A stretch of 51,122 nucleotides of DNA from Cyanophora paradoxa (Eukaryota; Glaucocystophyceae; Cyanophorales; Cyanophoraceae). The first letter of the stretch is position 1. Each line of letters starts with the position of its first letter. The stretch is from assembly GCA_004431415.1 (NCBI GenBank), contig QPMI01000433.1, forward strand, positions 1 to 51,122. The letters are read 5' to 3'. The position numbers and the translations under genes are program-made. Positions 29,513 through 40,424 of the stretch are shown piece by piece. Under the pieces are notes generated by a model. It was given only the letters and a program-made list of their open reading frames with translations. It was not told where the DNA came from and did no database searches.

Positions 29513-32207
29513 TCAAAACTTCGACGACGGTCGGATGTCGGGAATTGGATCAGTTGCTCCGAAGAAGAAGTCGATGAGGAGAAGGACGAAGCCGATCAGG
29601 AGGATCGAGTCTGCGGGGTAGCGTTGGCTCGGACCGGGTACGGGTTCGGGATTGCGGGGTACGCACGTGCGGGCTTGGGGCGGGGCGGCGACGCTCGAGG
29701 ACGTCGACGTCGTGCTCGCGCGGCGCGCCGGGTACCGGTGGCGGGGGCGTCGGGTGGGGTGGGGTCGTCGGCGGCGGGACGCGCCGCGCGGACGAGCGTC
29801 GCGGTGGCGGTGAAGGTCGAGCGGCGGGATCTCCGGACCATGCGCCCGACGAGCTCTGGTCCCGCAGGATGGCCGGCCGCCGGGGCGCGGCGCTCGTGGC
29901 GCTGCAGGCCGGCGGGAGGCGGCGGGGCGGCGCAGGAGCCCTCCGCGTTCGTGAACGTCAGCTTCATCGCGTACTGGAAGCGATCCTGGAACTGCCGGCG
30001 GGCGGGGCGCGCGCTCAGAAGACGCGGGCGCTCCGAACGCGGCGCCGGCGGACCTCGGCGCGCATGCAGACGGGAGGTGCTGCCCGCTGCGCTCGCGCTC
30101 GCCGGCGCGGTCGTCCGCCACGCACTTTACCAGCGCGCCCTCGAAGCTCTCCAGCATGCTGCGGGCGGCGCGCGCCGGACATCTCAAAGCGATCGGGGCA
30201 GAGAGAGAACGCTGCCTCGCTCACTCACCACGTGTAGTTGACGGCGGAGCCGACGCGGAGGTGAGCATGACCGACGAGCCGGGCCCCGCGGTGAAGTTGA
30301 GGGTCACGTTGTACTGGCTTGGCGCCGCCGTGCACTCCGCCGCCGGCGACGAGAGGTTCGCGGTCGTCGGGTCCGTCCACCGCTGTACCCCACCCCGGGC
30401 GCGACGTACGCCACCTGCGCGGGCGTGAGCGGTCGCCTCCGGGGCGGGGCGAGAGGGGCGGCGGCGGCGGACGTTGTTGCCCGCGGGCGTGACGGGCGTC
30501 GTCACCTCGACGCGCAGCATCGTGCCGAGGGCGTATCGTTGTCGATGGCCCGGATCGCTGCGGCGGCGCGTGAGCCCTCGTCCGAGCAGAAGGCCGCTCG
30601 AAGAAACGGCGAAGTGTCGCACTCAGCCAGTACTCGTTGCTGCCCGGGAGCATGGCGGGGACGGTGAAGTCGAACGTGCCGTTGCTCGGCGGCGCCTGCT
30701 GGTCCGGGTTGGCGTCGAGTCCGGGCGGCTCGCCGGGTCGTAGTCGAACCGCTTCCCCTCACTGATCGTGGCCTGCGCGCGGGCGTAAGAAGGGGGGCGG
30801 GCAGGCGAGGGGTACAGGTCGGGAGGCGCACGTCGACGGTGAGCTTGTCGATGATGGAGAGAATGCTGGAGCCGTTGGCGGCGCGGAGGCGCTGAAAGAA
30901 GCCGTGCAGGTCGTAGAACCCTGTGACTCGCTCCGCTCGGCTCGGCGCGGGGCGGGCCGGAGCCCGCGCGGGGCGGCGGGCGCACGGGCGGAGATGTTGG
31001 AGGTCAGGATCGGGTAGCCGATGGAGAAGGAAACGGAGCGCTGCTCGCCCGTCGCCCAGGACTCGGGCTGGTCGAAGGTCGTCGCGGTGCCCAGAACTGC
31101 CGCGGCCGCGGCGCGTGAGCGCGGCTCGGTCAGAGGCACGGCCGCGGGCGGCGGATCGGAGCCGGCCGCACCTCCTCCAGGAGGTGCTTGACGGAGGCGT
31201 TGGAGGAGGTGATGGCAGCTGGCCGTTCAGCACGGGCAGGAAAGTCTGGGCGAAGGTCGACGGCTCTGGACCCGCGCACGTGGCCGCAAAGATCATGTAG
31301 CCGTAGACCTGCGGGGAGGCTCATGATCAGACGCGGCGCGGGCCGGGGCGAGCGCGGGCGGCGCGCGGCGCGCCTGTCTCGGGATCACAAGGTCGAGTCC
31401 CGAAGTTCGCCGTAACAACGAGAGTCACGAAGCCCCTGCGAGGGCGGTAGAGATTAGAGCGTTCCACTGAGAGACGCAAGAAGAGAGGAAGGGACCACGC
31501 ACATGGATTCCGAGGTCATCGAGTCTGGGTCGGAATCCTGCGGGCGGAGCAGCGCGCGTTCAGCCCTCTCTGCACGATAGCAGGGCGGCGGAGGCGGAGG
31601 CACGCGAATCACCAGGTGTACGAGCAGGTGGACATCGTGGGGTACATAGACGGCACGAGCGCGAGGAGCACGAGAGCTGCGACAGCGTCACCGGAGGCAG
31701 CTGTAGGAGGCGGCGCCGCAGCGAGAGCGCACCCCCGAGACGATTGTCTTGATGTTCGCAGAGTGCACACCATCATCTTGCACCGTCGCCTGCGCAGGGA
31801 ACGCCTGATAAGAGAGGCGGGAGGCAGAGCGGACGAGCGCATGCGCACGGGCTGGAACCAGTGGTACGTGCCGACATCGAAGGAGATCCTGTCGCACCTG
31901 GTGCGGCCTGCCACGTGATGGTGCAGTTCTGGCCCACTGCGGGCGCGTGAGACGCGCTGGACGAGCGCGATCTGATGCATATGGTGGCGAGCGCTGGCGC
32001 AAGTACGAGCGCGTCGCACATACCGATGCAGACGAGTTCTGCTTGAAGTCGGTCGATGGGCTGACGATCTGCACTTGCGTTTTCTGCGCGCGCATTCGTC
32101 CGGCGTATTCGCCCGCGGGCCATGCACGTGGGCGCATGCGCACCGAAGCACGCTTGCGCGCTGGCTCTGGAAGCGAGCCAGCAAGCCAATAGGGCAAACA
32201 CAAGCAC
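29513..32207 (-). CDS. Unrecognised secreted or membrane-anchored protein, multi-exon (tentative single gene)
   Basis: I do not recognise this gene. An ATG at 32207 opens MLVFALLACWLASRASAQ, a convincing signal peptide. Downstream minus-strand exons read VGQNCTITWQAAPGAT (31,930; reminiscent of Kre9/KNH-type extracellular segments, weakly), RISFDVGTYHWFQPVRM (31,870), GYMIFAATCAGPEPSTFAQT (31,300), SVSFSIGYPILTSNIS (31,040), FYDLHGFFQRLRAANGSS (30,900), GTFDFTVPAMLPGSNEYWLS (30,680), TMLRVEVTTPVTPAGNN (30,520), QYNVTLNFTAGPGSSVML (30,320) and FQYAMKLTFTNAEGSC (29,970). Several N-glycosylation sequons fall in these exons. A hydrophobic stretch, SILLIGFVLLLIDFFFG (29,570), precedes the last stop at 29,513. 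The chain from signal peptide to C-terminal hydrophobic segment is inferred; two genes are possible. Confidence 0.4.
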
Positions 32208-32868
32208 TTGCCGAGCTGCGCGAGCTGCGCAATCTCCATCTGTGCCTAGCTACGGCGTGGGCGTGCGCGTGTACGTGCAAATCTTCTCGGGAAGCCGACG
32301 AGTGCTGCCGCCTAACCAGAACACTGCCTGCTCAGCCAGCCAGCTGGTTTGGGTTCGTCAGCTGGGGTACGCTATGTGGAATACCACGTACCCCGGTCGG
32401 CGACTTGAAGAGGTTGTCGTCCTAATACCCTGCGTTTTTCGAGGGTGGTGGTACCCCCCTGGGAGCGACCGGGGGCGGGTGGGGCGAGGCGTGCGGGGTA
32501 CGGGTGCGGGGAGGCACGGGACGGGGGGTGATTGTGACGGGACGCGCGGTATGCGTATATGTATACCCTGTGAATGGACATATACCGAATATATGCCTAT
32601 TGAGTTGCGATTGGCGGCTATTGAGCGGGGTGGGGTGCCCTGGACGGGGCGTGAAAAACGACGAATGGGGTTGCGCGGCGGCGGGGCTCGGGTTGGCGGC
32701 TCGGGTTGGCGTTTCGGGGTGGCGGTCGGGTTGGCGGTCGGGCGGGTCTGGGGTGGCGGTCGGGTTGGCGACGGGCCCGAAACCACCCCTGGGGGCGGGG
32801 GCGGGGGCGGTTCGGGGCGGCCTTAAAGGGGCGGGGCGAGCGGGGGCGAGCTCACTCTGGGCGGCGCG
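32208..32868. other. Intergenic with inverted repeats and G-rich simple sequence
   Basis: GGGGTACG and CGTACCCC face each other at 32,364-32,394. From 32,690 to 32,775 the words GGGTTGGCG, GGTGGCGGTC recur in imperfect tandem array. No gene is supported; the long open frames are composition artefacts. Confidence 0.45.
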
Positions 32869-33203
32869 ATGGCGGACATCGAGGGCGCTGAGCGCGAGAT
32901 TGCGACAACCTTCGAGGAGATGATGGAAGTCATCAAGCGCTCCGAGCAAGCTCAAGCGGAGGTGCGGGCCCTGGAGACGGAGGTGCGGGCCCTGAGACCG
33001 AGGTCAAGAAGAGGCGCTGCGCCTACGACGCAGCTCTGGAGCGCGGGACGCGTGCACGGAGGCTGGCGGCGCAACCGGAGGGCTGCTTTGCCTCTTTCAT
33101 GCAGACCGGGCGCATCAAGCGTTTCAAACTGAACGGAGTTTGCGTCACGCCCCGCCCATTGTTAACTTCTTCCGCCAATGAAATTAGCCCAGCGCAAACT
33201 TGA
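32869..33203 (+). CDS. Small coiled-coil protein, unknown function
   Basis: The start MADIEGAEREIATTFEEM leads into a coiled coil with a heptad-like duplication AEVRALETEVRAL. One G appears to be missing at about 32,990 (CTGAG where the preceding copy has CTGGAG). In the resumed frame it continues KKRRCAYDAALERGTRARRL, CFASFMQTGRIKRFKLNG and ends SANEISPAQT at TGA 33,201. No homologue is recognised. It is the first of five unfamiliar genes running to 43.7 kb that may belong to one mobile element. Confidence 0.55.
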
Positions 33204-33368
33204 GCTCGAACTTGGCCTCGTACACAGTGGCGTACACACGCGGCCACAACGGTCACAGTAACGGTCAGCAGGCCGGCTTGCTAGTCAGCTTCCCTCGGCT
33301 AGGCCGGACTAGCTAGCTTCCCGCCATCGCGCACGCCCGAGCGCGAGCATTCCTGCACGCCGCCGTGC

Positions 33369-35358
33369 ATGAAGCAGTCAAAGCGAAAGGAACCCAGCCT
33401 CTGGGATGACGGCTTCGACGAGGCCCGACGTCGGCACCGCTGGCACGGCAAGCGACCCGACAGCAGCAGCTCGTGGGCCGGCAAGGGCAACATGAAGCGT
33501 GTCAACAAGATCACTCAGCAGGCGCGCAAGGCGAAGGAGCCCAAGCTCCCTGACCTCGACATCCTCAAGGGCGAGCACCCGCGGCAACGGTCCGCTGCCT
33601 GGACACCAGCGGCCGCGCCTACCACGTTCGCCTTGGCGACTTCGTCATCTGTTCAGTTAGCTCAGACACCCAGCTGTGTCCAGAACTCAGCGTCGTTCGC
33701 CCGAAGCCCTTCCATTTCCCGCGCCCAGGTGAAACGATTTTGGCGCGAGTCGAGGGCGAGTTCCCAACACAGACGAAGGCGAAGCGCGGCGACTTCAACT
33801 ACTCCGTCAACGGCGTCATCCTTCGGCGCTTCGTGCGCCCGGAGGACTCCGATGTGAAGGACTGCGGGCTCGGCAGCGTGATCATCAAGGCAGACGGGGA
33901 GCAGGCAGCCGTGGCCATCGCAAACCACCTCATCTACTACTCGAACGTGACGGTCCGCCCGCCGCGCCCGCGCCCCGTTCCAGCGTCCGATGCCGTGCGC
34001 GCAGGTTCACGCACCCGCGAAGGTGGTGGCCGCGGACGAGTACAAAGCCCTCAACCACGCCGATCCCCACATCTACGTCTGTAAGCAAATCATGACGTTC
34101 CCGGGCGACGGCTCCTTCCAGTTCGACGTCGCCCTCGCCTTCAACGCGAGGCTCAAGCGAGTGGCGAAGAAGAAGATGGCGTGCTTCCTCCGGCCGCTGT
34201 CGAGGCCGGAGGAGCGCGTGGAGGCGATTGGCTACCTTCAGGACGCCGCCGCGAACGCCCTCAAGCGCCGGAAGACCGGGACGCAGCTTGTCAACGTCAA
34301 GATCCCGGTGGCCGGGCCGGCAATGTTGGTCTGCGGCTCTTATGACTCGTTCGAAGTTCTTTTCCTATCCTCTAACGGTGCGCATCGCAGGAGAACATCG
34401 TGGCGCAGGTCGCGCACGTCGCCACGCCCATCGACCGAAGACGGGCCAGCCGATCCCGGTTGACAAGCTGCCGGCGGCGAATCGCTTCGTTATCGAGCTT
34501 CCGGACCGCGAGACCGCTGCTGGTGGAAGCCGCTTCCTTTTTCCCGCTCGCTGTTCTTTTTCCGACCTCTTTGCAGCTGTTCTCGGTCCCTCCGGCGTGG
34601 CGCAAGCGTCCAAGCGCGTCTGCAAGCGGGACGCGGACGGGAAGGCGATCCGGAAGCACAGCGAGATGCAGACCGTCACCGTCGAGAAGGCGTACGGCGG
34701 CTTAATCGTGCCGCGCCACACGGGCTCCCATGACGTCGTCCAGTTCGACGAGCGTGCGCCCGGCCCGCCCTCGCCGCGCCGCTCGCTTACGAAGCTCTGC
34801 TCCTTGGGCGCGGCAGGTCCCGTCGGATCGTGGCCACGAAGCGCTCGGCAGGAAAGGTGGGCACGTCACGCTCGAGCTTCCGAGCTACGAGTACGGCCCC
34901 GACGGCGAGCGCATCGCCAGCCTCGCGGGCCCCTCGCGGCTGTCCCGTGAAGCGCCCGCGCCGGTGCCGCGCCGGCGCCAACACCGTCGCCAAGGCGCCG
35001 CCTGTCCCCGAAGCAGCCCCTTCAGAACCTGCCGCCGCCGCCCTGCCGGCCCCCGCCGCCGCCGCCCTGCCGGCCCCCGCCGTCGCCGCCCCGCCGGCCC
35101 CCGCCGCCGCCGCCCTGCGGCCGCCGCCGCCGCCGCCCCGCCCGCCCCGCCCCGCCGGTCGCCGCCCTGTCGGCCCTGCTGCTGCTGCCCCACCGGCCGC
35201 TGCCGCCCTACCTGCCCCCGCCGCATCCGCCTCGGTCCCAAGTGCGCCCCCTCCCCTCGCCCCCGCTCGGCTACTTGCTCGCCTAATCCTGCAGCAGGAA
35301 GGATCGCGCGGCACAGCTCGCGGCCGCGGTGGCGGCGCGCAAGAGGGCAAAGTCGTGA
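33369..35358 (+). CDS. Unrecognised basic protein with Ala/Pro-rich tail, multi-exon
   Basis: It starts MKQSKRKEPSLWDDGFDEAR and continues through GKGNMKRVNKITQQARKAKE. After a one-base slip come RAYHVRLGDFVICSV, ILARVEGEFPTQTKAKRGDF (33,740), NYSVNGVILRRFVRPEDSD, and, after a GT...GCGCAG intron at about 33,954, VVAADEYKALNHADPHIYVC (34,020), GSFQFDVALAFNARLKRVAK (34,110) and AANRFVIELPDRETAA (34,470). A further exon gives GPSGVAQASKRVCKRDADGK (34,580) and VEKAYGGLIVPRHTGSHD. The C-terminus is alanine/proline repetitive (35,020-35,230) after a KRPRR basic cluster (possible nuclear signal), ending AAVAARKRAKS at TGA 35,356. No family is recognised. It converges on the transposase-like gene, with 67 bases between stops. 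Confidence 0.6.
35020..35235 (+). repeat. GCC-rich coding microrepeat (Ala-Pro repeats)
   Basis: Imperfect copies of GCCGCCGCCCTGCCGGCCCC recur in tandem and encode AAAALPAPA-type peptides in the frame that links to the KRPRR cluster. Confidence 0.7.
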
Positions 35359-35425
35359 AGCTGCTACTGAGAATCGCACTATCTAGGTTACAAGGTGCGC
35401 TATGTCTGGTCCAAATCCATTTCGT

Positions 35426-38406
35426 CTATTTCCCCTCCGCTAGATCGTCTGCTAGAACCTCTGCTAGGGCCCTATCATCGAAATCGAGCATGTTGGCGCC
35501 CTCATCCTCCGCCTCCATCTCCTCCTCCGCCTCCTCCTCTGCCTCGGCGTCGTACTCGGCGGTCTCCTCCTCCTCCTCCTCCTCGTCCCCGCTCTCCTCG
35601 GGCACCTCGTCCTCCGGCACCGGATCCCCTCCTGCAGCTCAATATCCTCGTCGATCTCCTCCTCGTCCGCAGGCAGGGGCACCGCTGCCACCTCCTCGCC
35701 CCCGGCGGCGCCGCCGCCGCCCCTTCGCCCTGCATAGCCGCTGACCGGTGGGACGGCCGCAGGTCGGGGGATGAAGGGCCCATCTGGCCAGGCCTTGGCG
35801 GCGACGGGCGCGTCGTACTCGGCGTGGGCAGCGTCCTTCCCGCCGGCGCTCGCCTCCGTCATGTTCCGCATCCACAGCGCCAGGCGCCGCCGCTGGTGCG
35901 TCATGATCTGCTTGAGCATGTCGAGGTCCTTGTTCCACCCGCCACCGAGAGACGTGACGGTGTGTCGCAGGCGCCGAAGGAGCCCATGTAGGACTCGATG
36001 ACCTCGCAGCTCCAACGGCCGGGCGCGTTCGTGTTGTCGACGCGCGCCCAGAACGCGAGGTGCGCAAGCGTCGAGTGCATGTAGCGTGTGAAGATCTTCC
36101 ATAACGGGAAGTGTGTCTCCATCAGGCCCTGGAGCTCGGCGACGGCCTCGATAACTTGCTGCCGCGCCTCCTCGTCGGGCTTCATGTTCCGCTCGTACTG
36201 GTAGATGATCTGGCGGAGCTGCCAAATCTCGTGCATGCCCTCGTCTTCTCGCTCCAGCTCTCCTTACTGTCGCCGAAGCAGATGCTGAAGAGGGTGTCGG
36301 GCGCCTCGGGGTCCTCCAGGATCTTCTTGGCGGTGTTGGCGGAGATCTTCTGGAAGAACTTGTAGGTGGCCCCGTTCTCGGTCTTCTCGAACTTGATGTT
36401 CCGCGCGTATTTATCGCGAAGATGACGCTGCAGGTCTTCGATGCGCTTCTGCTGGTCCTCGAGGCACCACAGGCGAGGGCGAGGAAGAAGTAGACGAAGA
36501 ACCCGGCCACCCAGCTCTTGATGCCGTGCAGGGCGTCGTCGAGCCGGACCTGAGGTGCGCGTTGGCGTCCGCTGAGGCGAGGTGTCGCGGGCTTCTCACC
36601 TCGACGGCAGCGACGGGCAGCATGCTGTTCGGGAGCGGCTGCAGGAGGGCGTTGGCGTCGTGCTCGGGGTGCGGATTCTCTGTTCGCTGGCTGGAGGGAG
36701 GCCGTCCCGATCCCGCGGCCCTGCTGCGCGCACGACTTCGACCGCCGAGCACTCGGACCTGCAGTAACGTGAGCCCCATGCCGAATCTCAGCGCGTGTGA
36801 CTCGGCGAACTGACCCGCGTCGGTGGACAGAATCGCAGTGCGGGCACAGGTCGAAGCCGAGGAGGACGCGGAGGAACTTGTAGTCGCCCGTCACCAAGAA
36901 TTCGACCTCGACGGGCTTGTCGTGCTCGTACCCGGGATCAGGGTGAGCGGGTTCTCGTTCAGGTACTCGACCATGTCGGCGAGGGCTTGATGCGTGGCGC
37001 AGGTTCTCCTCGCTGTCGCTACCGCCGAAGAGCATTAGGGGCAGGAGGGCGTAGCAGCTCTGAACGCCCTTCAGCGGGTGGTACGCCTGCGTCCCGTCCT
37101 CCTCGATGACGTAGTAGCCGTCGACGATTGCCACGATGCAGGTCATGCCGTCGGTCGTGGAGACGCTCTTCCCGCGGAACGCGATCGTCCCGTCGCCCGC
37201 CAGGCGGACTCGAGGTCTGATCTTCTTCCCCTGTGCTTGTGCAGCGGGACGAAAGCGCTGATGAGGGCCGACAGGGCGGGCGTCGGCGTGACAGCTCTGC
37301 GGGGCGGCGGCGCTGCCGCCTCTCCGCCCGCCGCCGGCGCTGCCGCCTCTCCGCCCGCCGCCGGCGCTGCGCTCGACGGAGGCACAAAGAGCTCGAGCAT
37401 GACGCCCGGCTTGCCCTTGTTCTCCTCGTCGCCGACGCCCGCCGCTGTTTCGACGATCTGCACGATCTGCACCGCTCGGTGAGCCTCGTCCCTCACCCCG
37501 CCCCGCGCGCGCGCGCCGCGCCTTCTCGAGGTCATCGTTGACCTTGCCCGTAGCTTCGTGATGCAGTGCTTCGACGGGAGGAAGGCTCGCAGCCCCACGA
37601 AGTGCTTCTTCAGGGCCTTCTTGAGGAGCTTCGTGAACTCAAAGTACGTCGCCTGCCCCGGGTCGGTTTAGAACGGGATGGGGGTTAAAACATTCGAGAA
37701 AGGGCGCACGTCCGAGATGCAGTGGCGGTCCTTCCACTCTAGAATCTCGCAGTCGGGAAGGTGTCCCGCAGCTTCCTGCAGGCGATGCTCATCGCCTTCT
37801 TCACTTGCAGCTGACCCGATTTGCTCGTTTCCAGGGCTCGTTGGGCCTGCGGACGGTGGTTCAGAAAGGTGCTCTTCTCCAACGATTTTGTAGCCTATTA
37901 AAGTACGATTCTCGGTAGCTCTTTTTATGTATAATAACGCGCACTGCGTGTGGCCCGATGATGCTCACGAGGCGGCGTGCCTCCGCCTCCAGCGCCTCCC
38001 TCCTCTTCTGATAGGCGCCCTCCTCCTCTCCTTTGTTCCTGGGGCGCCCTGGATAAGCATGCATATGCCTGCGCGCGCGCCGCCCCGCCTTGTACCTCGC
38101 GAAGTTCTTTTTAAACATGGGGAGGCGGATCTGGATGTCCGGACTCGCAGCGTTTAGAATCGTCGAGAGCAGCATGCGGAGGAACCGCGTGCGCCGCTGC
38201 CTGGACGTATCCGAGCATCCCTTCCCAGGGACCTGCCTAGCTATGCGCGAGATGGTCGCTGCACGCTGTGCCGAAGTCCGCGGGACCTTGGCGCGCTTCG
38301 ACTGGTGCTCCTCCCTAAGCTTCTTGTTCTCCGCCTCAAGCACTGCGATGCGCTCGTCGCGCGCTTTGAGCGTCGCCTTGCGGACGATCCGCTCCTCAGG
38401 CGGCAC
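35426..38406 (-). CDS. Large transposase-like protein of a repetitive uncharacterised eukaryotic family
   Basis: The N-terminus MPPEERIVRKATLKARDERI runs into a coiled coil, then RRTRFLRMLLSTILNAASPD and YQKRREALEAEARRLVSII (38,000). Later pieces: LKKALKKHFVGLRAFLPSKH (37,600), VRLAGDGTIAFRG (37,200), TDGMTCIVAIVDGYYVIEED (37,145), VEVEFLVTGDYKFLRVLLGF (36,910), CPHCDS, DALHGIKSWVAGFFVYFF (36,530), MHEIWQLRQIIYQYERNMKP (36,235), FTRYMHSTLAHLAFWARVDN (36,090) and GRWSCEVIESYMGSFGAC. The order GDG ... GGDYKFLL..(L/M)G ... C..C ... YMH...H ... E resembles, from memory, uncharacterised multicopy proteins in sponge, cnidarian and arthropod genomes thought to be transposon-derived. The C-terminal tail is very acidic (EEEEEEETAEYDAEAEEEAE). 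Several homopolymer indels and introns break the frame; activity cannot be judged. Confidence 0.55.
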
Positions 38407-38544
38407 ATCTTCCTTGCCGCGAGCGCGTTTCGGGGCGGTGCCGGGGCCGGGGCCGGCCGCGGCGCCGGGCTCGGCGCCTCATTAAGAACTGCATTCGTCT
38501 GCTCGCGGCCGGGCAGAGAGCATACACTCGTAAGCGCGGGCAAG

Positions 38545-39063
38545 TCAAGTCATGACATCGAATTTGAATGAGCGGCATACCACGTCGGCGCCGAACGCGC
38601 GACGACCGCGCTGCTGCTGCTGCTCTGGGCTAATCTGAGGCGATTGCGGGCTCGCTGGAGCCGATGGCGACCCGGGTGGCGAAGCTGGAGGGCTCTGCAG
38701 GATGCACTGGAGGAACACAGCCACTGCGGTGGCCTCTTGAAGCGCCGCCGTGCAAGCTAAGCTATGCGGATACAATGGAGACGCAATGCCGCGCGCCTCC
38801 AGTTCCAGGTGGGCGTTTCGGCTGTGGGTGAGCACTGCGATGATCCGCATAAGCGCCTGGTACGCGACCGACGCGTCCGCCATCTCTAAAACGACTGCTG
38901 CGGGCGCTGGAAACGTTTGGGGCGCGGGCTGGGCCGCGGGACGGGGCGCGATGGGTCGCTGCATCGCGCGGGCGGGTTCAAAACTCGGAAAAAAAGATCG
39001 CGTGTACCTCCCCTGCCATCTGCGGAAGCGGCAGCTCCGAGCGCCGCGAGCAAGCATACACAT
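38545..39063 (-). CDS. Hypothetical protein with short helical core
   Basis: The ORF of 172 codons contains a helical core (ADASVAYQALMRIIAVLTHS, ALQEATAVAVFLQCILQ) between proline-rich flanks (SPPASPPGSPSAPASPQSP) and a QQQQ run. No domain is recognised. It lies 138 bp upstream of the transposase-like gene in the same orientation and may be its first exon or a separate protein. The initiator could be the internal MADAS at about 38,880. Confidence 0.4.
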   Translation of the reverse strand: MCMLARGARSCRFRRWQGRYTRSFFPSFEPARAMQRPIAPRPAAQPAPQTFPAPAAVVLEMADASVAYQALMRIIAVLTHSRNAHLELEARGIASPLYPHSLACTAALQEATAVAVFLQCILQSPPASPPGSPSAPASPQSPQISPEQQQQRGRRAFGADVVCRSFKFDVMT

Positions 39064-39481
39064 CCGCGACAGTTAGGCGCCGAAGAGCAGCAGGCGAGCC
39101 CAGCATGCGCGATAATGCGCAATTGCGATGCATAGCTACCTTAGGCGAAGCGGCTGGTCCACCCGCGCGGTCCTTGCCGGCCGCGATGCTCGCTCGTCGA
39201 TATGGGTATGACGCGCTAAGCAAGGGGAGCATGCCCAGACTGGGTACGCAAACTGCTGAACGTCCAACTCCAGCTGAACGCCCTGCAGCTGGTGGGCCTG
39301 AAGCAGCCTCAAGCGTTAGCTATGTCGCATCGACAGTGTAGCTATGTTAGCTGTGGAGCGAAGCATATGCCCGCTGACTACGTGTCCGAGGAGGAGGACC
39401 AGGAGGAGACCATCAACGCGCCGTGCAATCGCCCAATGACTTCGTCTGTCATCGAGATCAACAGCAGCGACTCGGAGAGCG

Positions 39482-40098
39482 ATGGACCAGCGGCAGCGCG
39501 CCGAGCGCAGGGCGCGCATGAAGGCGGACGAGGAGCGCGCGCTCGAGGAGGAGGATGAGATCAGGCGGCGCCACCAGGCAGCTTTGGAGGTCAACCTCGC
39601 AATAGAGCGCGACTCGGTGAGGCCATACAAGCTGGCCGAGCTCAAGCAGTTGCTGGAGTACGCGCGCGCGTGGATGCGCGAGCACGAGCAGCTGTACGAG
39701 CAGTTCGAGGTCGCGCTGGCGCACAACAACCTCCTCGAGGCCATTAACCTGCGGTCGGAGATCCGCAAGCACCGCAGCACGGCGCGCTTCTGCGGGCAGG
39801 ACCCCCTCGGCTCTACGAGGAGGCGGCCTTCAAGCCTCTCTATGACAACGTGACGGCCTTGCAGCGGCGGGCGGGGCAGATGGAGCATTTCGGCGACAAT
39901 CTCTTCAAGTGCGCGGAGCACTTCCAGCGGGTGCGCATCCGGCAGCAGCAGGCGGCGGCGGCGGCGGCGGCGGAGGCGGCGGAGGCGGCGGCGGAGGCGG
40001 ACGGGGCTGCTGCTGCTGCTCGGTGCAAGCGCCGCCGCCTGCGTCGCGGCGACGGCGTGCTCGTCTCGCGGCCGGACGATGCCGACGACGAAGCGTAG
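39482..40098 (+). CDS. Coiled-coil protein, unknown function
   Basis: MDQRQRAERRARMKADEERA begins a highly charged helix continuing LKQLLEYARAWMREHEQLYE and NNLLEAINLRSEIRKHRS. A one-base slip near 39,815 moves to the frame reading LYEEAAFKPLYDN, then RRAGQMEHFGDNLFKCAEHF and an alanine-rich tract. The end is CKRRRLRRGDGVLVSRPDD followed by ADDEA and TAG at 40,096. The basic KRRRLRR cluster may be a nuclear signal. The last 12 codons are duplicated 300 bp downstream (see the CCCCG repeat). Confidence 0.55.
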
Positions 40099-40424
40099 CG
40101 CCGTTAGCCGCCCCCGCCCCGCCGTTAGCCGCCCCCGCCCGCCGGCCCCGCCCCCGCCCGCCGGCCCCGCCCCGCCCCGCCGGCCCCCGCCCCGCCCCGC
40201 CCCGCCCGCCCCCGCCCGCCCCGCCCCGCCCCGCCCCGCCCGCCCCGCCCGCCCCGCCCCGCCCCGCCCCGCCCCGCCGCCCGCCCCGCCCCGCCCCGCC
40301 CCGCCCCGCCCCGCCCCGCCCCGCCGGCCCCGCCCCCGCCCGCCGGCCCCCGCCCCGCCCCGCCGGTCGCCGCCCTGCCGGCGACGGCGTCCTCGTCTCG
40401 CGGCCGGACGATGTCTGCAGCTAG
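40099..40424. repeat. CCCCGCCCG-type GC satellite flanked by duplicated coding end
   Basis: From 40,099 to 40,375 the sequence is almost only CCGCCCCGCCC words. Both flanks carry GGCGACGGCGT(G/C)CTCGTC plus TCGCGGCCGGACGATG: once in the coiled-coil gene (40,045) and again at 40,380, ending with TAG at 40,422. The duplication plus internal expansion suggests slippage or unequal exchange. Confidence 0.8.

Noticed and set aside
31375-31480. tRNA-like words (GGTCGAGTCCCG, AGAGCGTTCCACTGAGAG) on either strand
   Set aside because: I could not fold a cloverleaf with matching acceptor stem and anticodon arm at correct spacing.
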